From assembly GCA_036346225.1 (NCBI GenBank), contig JARFIW010001369.1, positions 3,786,001 to 3,850,000 on the forward strand: a DNA stretch of 64,000 nucleotides, given 5' to 3'. A program made the translations under genes and the position numbers. Shown piece after piece: positions 58,206 to 64,000 of the stretch. The notes beneath the pieces are model-generated. The model did no database searches, was not told where the DNA came from, and saw only the letters and a program-made list of their open reading frames with translations. This stretch comes from Platerodrilus igneus. Its lineage: Eukaryota > Arthropoda > Insecta > Coleoptera > Lycidae. The first letter of the stretch is position 1; the number at the start of each line of letters is the position of its first letter.

Positions 58206-59916
58206 CGCATTGAGTAGTAAGGGTCGCGTAGTTACTGTAAATAGCAATGGGAATCAGAAAACTGCATTTATTTAGCAGTAAAATAAATAATTCGCACATT
58301 ATGTAAATAGCAAGCATTTAACACCCTGTATATGGACCGTAATTAACTTTAATCAATGCCAGTAAGCAGATCTTTCAATAACAGAACGTATATTCAGCAG
58401 AGAAATAATCATACATGTAATTAAAATGTCAAGATACGCATAAGATAAGATAAAACCTAGTAAATCTTAATGCAATTACACTTGAAAGAAAGAAGGAACA
58501 ATTGCGCTTTGATAAGAAAACGCACTTTCAAAGATGAGTTTTAAATAGATACATAAACGAAAACATCACTCGTGTTACATCATTTATTTTGTACAATTCT
58601 CCAAAAGCTTTATCTACACAAAACAACAGACATAAGCCAAAGTAAAGTCCAACAACGATAACAATAACACGGCGATCAAAGATCGGAAAACAATAGTAAA
58701 TACGGAACTTCACAATAATTTCGTCAGAAATCAGCTTAAAAAATACTAAGAATGTCCAAAACAAATATGGTTGGTTGCAACACTTTGTAAGGCTGTTTGG
58801 AAAACCAATCCAAATGTAGAAAGCAAAAGCTATATAACGCCCAGAGTTGAGAAGAAAGGTTCAGTCTCAATTTGAAGCACGTCGAAACTGTAATACTCTT
58901 AATCAAATATTTACGCGCCAAATACACAAATTTTATATTATATTATTGTGAAAAATAGTGTTGTGTAAGAATAATAGTTGGTGACGAATTGCGTTAAGAA
59001 TATGTGAAAAAGTTTTTGCCGTTTTGCAGAAAACGTGAGTAGAAATTGGTTAATTAATTTAAATCAAATGTTTAAAATAACGTAAGGCTCCTAAGTCTGG
59101 TATTCAGAACTTCTAATTCACCAATATAAGAAATCCAATTCTAATTCACGACGATAAGTGGAATAATTCTAATTCAAGACCATAAGAAATCCAGTTTGTA
59201 ATTAAGTGAAGAGGTCCCAGGCGTATCCAGAAAATATAGAATAAAGCACGAGGTAAATTTTGGAAACAAGGGGTAACCATACTGAATTATTGGTTCAAAC
59301 GTAAGTGAAGTAGTACAAAGCAGAGCATTGGTTTTCGATTGAAGATAATAAGGGGGGGGGGGTGTTGATCCACAACACGCAACAGCAAATCAGGATATCA
59401 CAGGTCAGAGCTAACTAGTTTAAAGAATCTTTTCAAATATTAATTTTAACACTGAATATATTAATTTTCTCTAAAGTTTGTAAGGAGTCAACAAGAATAT
59501 TGAATACGTTGAAATTTACGTGATAATCATAAAAGGGTCTTGAACGTTCCAGATTTTTTTAGTAGAAGGTGTCGTTTTTGGTGACTTTAAAATTAAATTA
59601 AAATGATATAAATTTTAGGATAAATGAATCAAATAATATTAATTGATTGAAGGGTTTATTTAAAGGATTACAAAAATTGTGAAGTGTAAATATTATTTCC
59701 TTTCATTATACGAATGTTGATTGATTTCGTTTAATCAATTCAAACAGGTAAAAGTTAAAGGGGTAAAGTAAATTGATCATCGTAACGCTGTGCACTCTGT
59801 GTAAATTAAGCTGTGCTAGCCGTGGCATAATTAAATTAGAAGATTAGAAAAAAAACATAGAGCGGCGGCGTTCAGCTGGACGCTTATTACATCGGGGTGC
59901 GGCGTTAGCATATCAA

Positions 59917-59920
<4 letters not shown>
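58176..59920 (+). mobile_element. LTR-like unit B3 (right arm)
   Basis: Reverse complement of B1/B2 with substantial divergence. 'aactttaatcaatg' (58350) pairs with the complement of 16385-16398. 'gtgcactctgtgt' (59790) pairs with the complement of 14873-14885. A TATATAAC/TCAGTCT promoter lies at 58830-58866. 'gggggggggg' at 59351-59360 is local. Open frames at 58528-58927 (minus) have no recognisable domain. Confidence 0.72.
58830..58866 (+). promoter_or_regulatory. Predicted core promoter of the right arm
   Basis: 'tatataac' from 58830 and 'tcagtct' from 58860, 30 bases apart, the normal TATA-to-initiator spacing in arthropods. Confidence 0.7.
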
Positions 59921-59958
<38 letters not shown>

Positions 59959-59960
<2 letters not shown>

Positions 59961-60306
59961 GCATTTTTCTTGAACATAAGATATTTGTATATAAAGACGA
60001 ACCTCGTTGCGAAAAAGCGGTATTAGTTTGAACTCGACTGTAATAAACGTTTGATGTACATTAATTAATGTAAATTCACTTACGTGAAATGAAGGTTTAA
60101 GATAAATAAATTACCAGTAAAATTAGAGCTGGAATAGTGTTTAATTCGTCGTATTTAGAAGATTTAATTGGCGCCTACGAGTAGTGAAATTAAGCTGGTG
60201 TTAAGGTAAACAAAACTTTGTAAATACTTGTGATTGTGAAGAATAATTATTAGATTTTTATTTATTAAAAATAAATGCAAGAAAACAATTCATAGAATTC
60301 GTTACA
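59959..60306 (+). repeat. 3' LTR of the gypsy element, second part
   Basis: Matches 50498-50832 ('gtaatacaatacgg' region excluded). Shared: 'gtttgaactcg/atttgaactcgg', 'aataaacgtttgatgtacat', 'taattcgtcgtat', 'aaatacttgtga' and 'gaattcgttaca'. Confidence 0.88.
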
Positions 60307-60420
60307 ACACAGGTAAAATTCTGTTGGTCACACGAACATATGGCAAGTAGGCTTTGCTTATGTCCGTGTAACTGCCGATTTCTGAATCATTCTTGGGGTT
60401 GGTAATGCACATTTTTGCTA
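60307..60420 (-). pseudogene. Penelope-like element, part upstream of the gypsy insertion
   Basis: Minus strand: DISKAYLPYVRVTNRILP, the linker before the GIY-YIG domain in Penelope-like proteins (LPYV.G.. motif). It is the continuation of the fragment at 49660-50283. When the gypsy element and one duplicated tetranucleotide are ignored, the linker continues across the gap, with one later frameshift. Confidence 0.7.
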
Positions 60421-61269
60421 CAGCCGTTGATTCGGAAATTTGTAAAATGATGTCAACACAGTTAAAATGTAGACATACATGAAAAACTGTTTAAACTTTA
60501 CATTACTCTAAATTAGTTACGTAAGATATTTAATATTATGCAGATTTACAAAAAAAGTGTATATGGAGATTTTTGAACGCAAAATAAAGATCTTATCAAT
60601 AGCAACATGTTCCTACAGCAAAACCACCAAGTGTTAATGGGTTTAATATTCTGTTAAAGCTGTAAAAATGGAACAGGTTATATAACAGAAGAGCTATATA
60701 TTTTTTATGGTAGCTTGGATAAAATAGTACACATGCAAATTGAGCCATTAATTTAATCGATATTATCTTGTTTGTTCGATTTTGCAATAATGTACCTTCG
60801 ACTGCTTTACATATTTATTTGCCTATTTTAGTGAATATATCTTTGTTACTAAGACTGTTGGCAGAAGACATTGGTATGACTACCAACGCATGGGCATATA
60901 GAGTGCGTAAGATATCTTGCAGTTCCGGGCAAGGTACAGAATCCATAACATGAATAGTAATACATATACTACAATTCAACTTTCCATTTGGCATAGCTTA
61001 TTATTTGGAAAAAAGCAACTTTCCTATATTATTTTGGATAAAAATTATCCAGAAGTAGATAGCGTACATTTTCGTCATTAACAATACCACTGAACAATAA
61101 TTGTAAACATTTTTTGTTTCCTAATGTGCGATGATGTTTCTTATAGGATTTTTTCCGCTGATTACGAATCTGTTAACAGAATCTTTATAAAGCCCTCCAG
61201 TCAAAAGTTATTCATATTTTTAGAGTGGAACGTTTTATTATGTAATGTTTATATTTGTTATAGTACAAA
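60421..61269. other. Unassigned stretch
   Basis: No supported gene. It may contain degraded N-terminal Penelope sequence or 3' sequence of the relic that follows. Confidence 0.4.
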
Positions 61270-62175
61270 CTATGCATACCTCGTCACTAACGAATCTCAA
61301 AATTTTTGTGCATGGGATTTTCGTTTGTAGGGTACCTCTGGAGCATACCTGATCAGGTTTCAACAATAATCTGCAAGCACTATAGGGTTCCACTTCCCTT
61401 GGTATCGCTTTTCACAATACATAATGCCTTGGTGAAGCCTTTCACCATGTTCGTCACTTACAGACGCTGGTTTGTGGGGAAAAATTCCAAATGCGACTAG
61501 AGAAAATGAATCTTCAAAAACATATCACTGTATTTGAAAATTAAAAGATTCACAGTTTTTTCTTAATTATGTTACCTTTGTATTTCCCAAGAAATTAGAA
61601 CACGCCTCTGTAAACGATACCCCTGCAGCAGCCTAAATTTCGGGCAGTTTTGTATCGAATTCACTATCCTTCATGACGAGACAAATTTGTGGCCCAATAG
61701 AAATTTCTTCTTTTATTTCTACGTCACTTAGTCTGGGGACATCTCTTTCAGACATTGGAATCCTTCACAATCTTTTTTTAAAGCTTTGATAAATTTTCAT
61801 CAGTACTAGTTTTATTTGCAGAGGTGGTAGCAAAACATTCTTTGTATCAACAAGAGGAAGATTTGTAACATTATTTTCTCCAGCAACTAAGTTTGCTGCA
61901 TTTTCCAGTTACAAAGAAAGCCGTATTACTTGGTGTAACACAATTGCTTTCCTAACAAAAGTACTATAACTTATAAATCACCACATTTGCTTCACCCATG
62001 TTATGTATACTTATAATATTCCTTTGTATGTACCGCGTGAGCAATAGGAACAGAAGGATTCGAATTTCTATTGTAGAGGAGAAATCCCTTCAAACTTTGG
62101 TCCTTTAGAGTCGATGAATCAATAAATAGTCTCCACTTACTAGTTTTGTATTTACATCCTAATGCGTTCATTAGT
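61270..62175 (-). pseudogene. Relic of a repetitive arthropod protein family (WRLFIDSS / SHLxFFP type)
   Basis: Minus strand, from 62175: ALGCKYKTSKWRLFIDSSTL, KGFLLYNRNSNPSVPIAHAV and HTKEYYK, then VLLLGKQLCYTK and YGFLCNW (about 61960-61915), KALKKDCEGFQCLKEM (about 61790-61745) and, in the frame ending near 61330, MFLKIHFL, stop, SHLEFFPTNQR. This order matches a family I remember as common, multi-copy and usually unnamed in arthropod genomes, in which the last block is followed by an ERxHQDI motif (degraded here). Biochemical function unknown. The copy number suggests a mobile origin. At least eight stops or frameshifts make this copy dead. Confidence 0.65.
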
Positions 62176-62214
62176 CCAGGAATATATAAACCGTATACTA
62201 ACTAAGAAATCAAG

Positions 62215-62994
62215 TAAAAGACTGTAAAAGCTACCCAGAAGCAGATATAGACACTGATCACAACATAATTATTATGAAAGCCGTGGTTAAGCTTAAAAAT
62301 TAAAAAAAAGGAACGGATAACGGCACTTTAACTTTGAGAAACTAAAAGATAAATGTACCCACAAAAGATATGATGAGAAAAAGTCAAACAAATTACTCAA
62401 AGACATCGGGAAAATTTCTTATACTTAGGAAGTAGAAACAGAATGGAATAACATTAAATTCAGCTTAGATATAGTGGTCGGGAATATACGGGGGTATAAA
62501 CAAAAAGAAAATAAAAAGCCATGGGTAACAAAGGGTATTCTAAAATTAATAGAAGAAAGTGAAAATCCACTAATAGACAAGACTAAACAGGAAAGTTAAA
62601 GAACAATGGATTGATGAAAAGGGTAAACAGGTACAAACTAAGATGGAAATAAGAAAGACAGACTAAGCATACAAACTAATTAGGATAAATTTTAGGAATA
62701 TAAAACCGTATAGCAAACGTATAAGAGGCACGAGAGGAAACGTCATTATAGAAAATGCAGAGAAAATGGTTAGATGGCAATAAGATATAGAGAATTTATA
62801 TGCAGAACAGGAACTAGAAGCACTGGAACAGGAATCCGACCTTGAAAAGAAAGACTTGGGATATCCTATAAATGTGTTTGAATTAGCATTAAAGAGTCTG
62901 AAAAATAATAAGACAAAGGGTATAGATAAGGCGCAAACAGAAACTCTAAAAGCCCTTGGACAAGCAGTAACAGACGTCTCTTCCAACTTGTAAG

Positions 62995-62996
<2 letters not shown>
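62215..62996 (+). pseudogene. RTE-like non-LTR fragment, endonuclease end and linker
   Basis: Plus-strand sibling of 24440-25190 (minus). It starts at 'aagctacccagaagcagata' (endonuclease YPEADIDTDHNIII), then the linker with KPWVTKGILKLIEES, FRNIKPYSKRIRGT and LEQESDLEKKDLGYPINVFE in broken frames, ending near the KGIDKAQTETLKALGQAVTD block. It stops abruptly at 62996 where an (AT)n tract begins. The larger copy reads on ('taagctatatgcatgag') at the same place, so the (TA)n-bounded unit downstream inserted at a TATA-like site in this LINE. Confidence 0.85.

Positions 62997-63034
<38 letters not shown>
62997..63034. repeat. (AT)n microsatellite at the LINE/unit junction
   Basis: 38-base AT tract between the LINE fragment and unit A3. 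Confidence 0.95.
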
Positions 63035-63040
<6 letters not shown>

Positions 63041-64000
63041 GGATTCAAAGGGGTAAATCAGTGTGAAACAATAAAATTTCAACAACCCTGTATATAGAAA
63101 AGAGCAAATTATTTACGCGAAAAATTAATTTAATAAATTTAGGGAGAACGGACGAATATTACTGTATTTTTCTATTTAATAATTGAAATGTTAGGATCAC
63201 AGGAAGGAAGAAAGCTTCAAAGCAACTAGAAGTTCAAGGATACGCATAATTAACCATAAAGATATTTTAATTCAACACATATAAGCAAAAAGAAACGTGA
63301 TGCGTAAAAAAATCAATAATCCCAAGGCAATTAATTGTATTCGTTGTAAAAGTCAACGTCAGTTTTATCAAGATACGAAGAGGTAGAAAGTCTAGGAATT
63401 GTTATGTTCAAAACGGTCGATAATTAACAGAACACCTGCGTTTTAAAAGGTTACATTCAAAGAATTCAAGCGTATGCTAAGATAAGATTTCATAGAAAAT
63501 ATTTTCAACCGTCAGTTTAGTATAAACAACTAGGGTAACAAACATCTTAAGGAGCGAGGGAAATGCACAATCGGTTATATACAACAGATAGAGACAGATA
63601 TGAAGCAAGCAATGAATTGAAATGCACGAACAATATACACGTGGAGTTGAGATAGGATGTCATCAATATCAATTTTCTGTAACTCAAGTGGGGTTTTGAA
63701 CGAGACAGCAAACATGCATAAGCCAGAAATAGAGTTTAGACGGAGTTTGTGACGGCAGAGAATTTTGTCATTGGTTGAAATCAGACAGTTTTCCAAACGT
63801 ACGCACACGGGAATGTTAAAAGCGAATTCGGGGTATACGGCACGTAGAACGGAGCAAATTTTACGAATTTCGAAACGGTTATATTCGAAATTTTTGGAAT
63901 TAGATTTGAAAATAAGCTTTTCGAAGGAAGCGCGTCCACTAGGGAGGGTTTTAGAAGGATATAAATACCCTAGCTACATTATTAACGTTCTCTTCTCTTT
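63035..64000 (+). mobile_element. LTR-like unit A3, cut by the window end
   Basis: Same landmarks as A1 in the same order: 'atttacgcg' (63112), 'gaacggac' (63147), 'aagttcaaggatacgc' (63230), 'atcaattttctgtaactcaa' (63668), 'attggttgaaatcagacag' (63770), 'aagcttttcgaa' (63914) and a TATA box at 63960. It begins 'tgttgtggattc', compatible with a TG LTR start. The right end is outside the window. Confidence 0.65.
63960..63995 (+). promoter_or_regulatory. Predicted core promoter of unit A3
   Basis: 'tataaata' from 63960 and 'gttctcttc' from 63987, the same 27-base offset as in A1 and A2. Confidence 0.7.

Larger units (their letters stand above)
56158..59958. mobile_element. Giant inverted-repeat insertion bounded by (TA)n, in the gypsy 3' LTR
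   Basis: The two halves of the 3' LTR are separated by exactly this interval, which defines it as an insertion. It consists of (AT)n 56158-56200, a left arm 56201-58174, a right arm 58176-59920 that is a diverged reverse complement of the left, and (AT)n 59921-59958. Outer arm ends share 'ccgatgta', 'cgttcag' and 'cagagtgcaca'-type blocks. The inner ends form a 61-base palindrome. Each arm has its own predicted promoter, pointing outward from the centre. There is no coding sequence. It could be a foldback DNA element or two LTR-like units joined head to head. Confidence 0.8.
50284..60306 (+). mobile_element. Ty3/gypsy LTR retrotransposon carrying a macro domain, with nested insertions
   Basis: Starts TGTAACGG (50284) and ends CGTTACA (60306). 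Flanking tetranucleotides ACGC (50280-50283) and ACAC (60307-60310) could be a 4-bp target duplication with one CpG-type change. Plus-strand order: 5' LTR, gag (split by a SINE), protease, reverse transcriptase, RNase H, integrase, macro domain and 3' LTR. The 3' LTR is split by a 3.8-kb insertion. Every gene has stops or frameshifts and the LTRs differ a lot, so the copy is old. It interrupts a Penelope-like element. Confidence 0.9.

Overview
The window looks like repeat-dominated, AT-rich nuclear DNA from an arthropod, most likely an insect. This is inferred from the element families: RTE-type non-LTR elements, Tc1/mariner elements, PIF/Harbinger, a Penelope-like element, Ty3/gypsy and tRNA-derived SINEs. 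Long (TA)n microsatellites are common. I found no intact host protein gene, rRNA gene or free-standing tRNA gene. Nearly every recognisable coding segment is a transposable-element relic with stops and frameshifts.

Left third (1-26 kb): a degraded non-LTR element (893-2040), then several roughly 1.7-2.3 kb non-coding units bounded by (TA)n tracts (2420-4625, 6740-7190 deleted, 10205-12377, 12391-14694, 14759-16561). Most of the fuller units carry a TATA box at a fixed distance from an initiator-like sequence. Several end in short repeats resembling a tRNA-Lys primer-binding site, so I read them as LTR-like. A SANT/Myb-like relic with one apparent intron lies at 9007-9925. A Tc1/mariner-type element with about 455-bp terminal inverted repeats fills 18422-20661. 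A minus-strand RTE-like element with a stack of 3' tails fills 22083-25480.

Middle (26-44 kb): a SINE, a decayed Tc1/mariner relic (27115-27900), a classical DD34D mariner (30279-31479), a diverged repeat complex (32450-38760), a 158-bp tandem repeat that switches orientation (39417-40230), and a GC-rich 3' end of another LINE (42290-42735).

Right third (44-64 kb): the most structured part. A PIF/Harbinger element (44678-48147, TTAA-flanked) has a spliced-looking transposase gene, an antisense BESS-like gene inside the intron, a SINE with a perfect 13-bp target duplication, and a LINE tail. Next, a Penelope-like element is split by a Ty3/gypsy element (50284-60306). The gypsy gag is interrupted by a SINE with a 15-bp duplication. 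Its 3' LTR is interrupted by a 3.8-kb (TA)n-bounded inverted-repeat insertion. Between integrase and the 3' LTR, the gypsy element carries a macro-domain (ADP-ribose hydrolase-like) segment in frame with pol. That accessory domain and the (TA)n-bounded promoter units are the two most unusual things here. The window ends with a relic of a repetitive arthropod protein family (61270-62175), a third RTE-like fragment (62215-62996) and another (TA)n-bounded unit running off the end.
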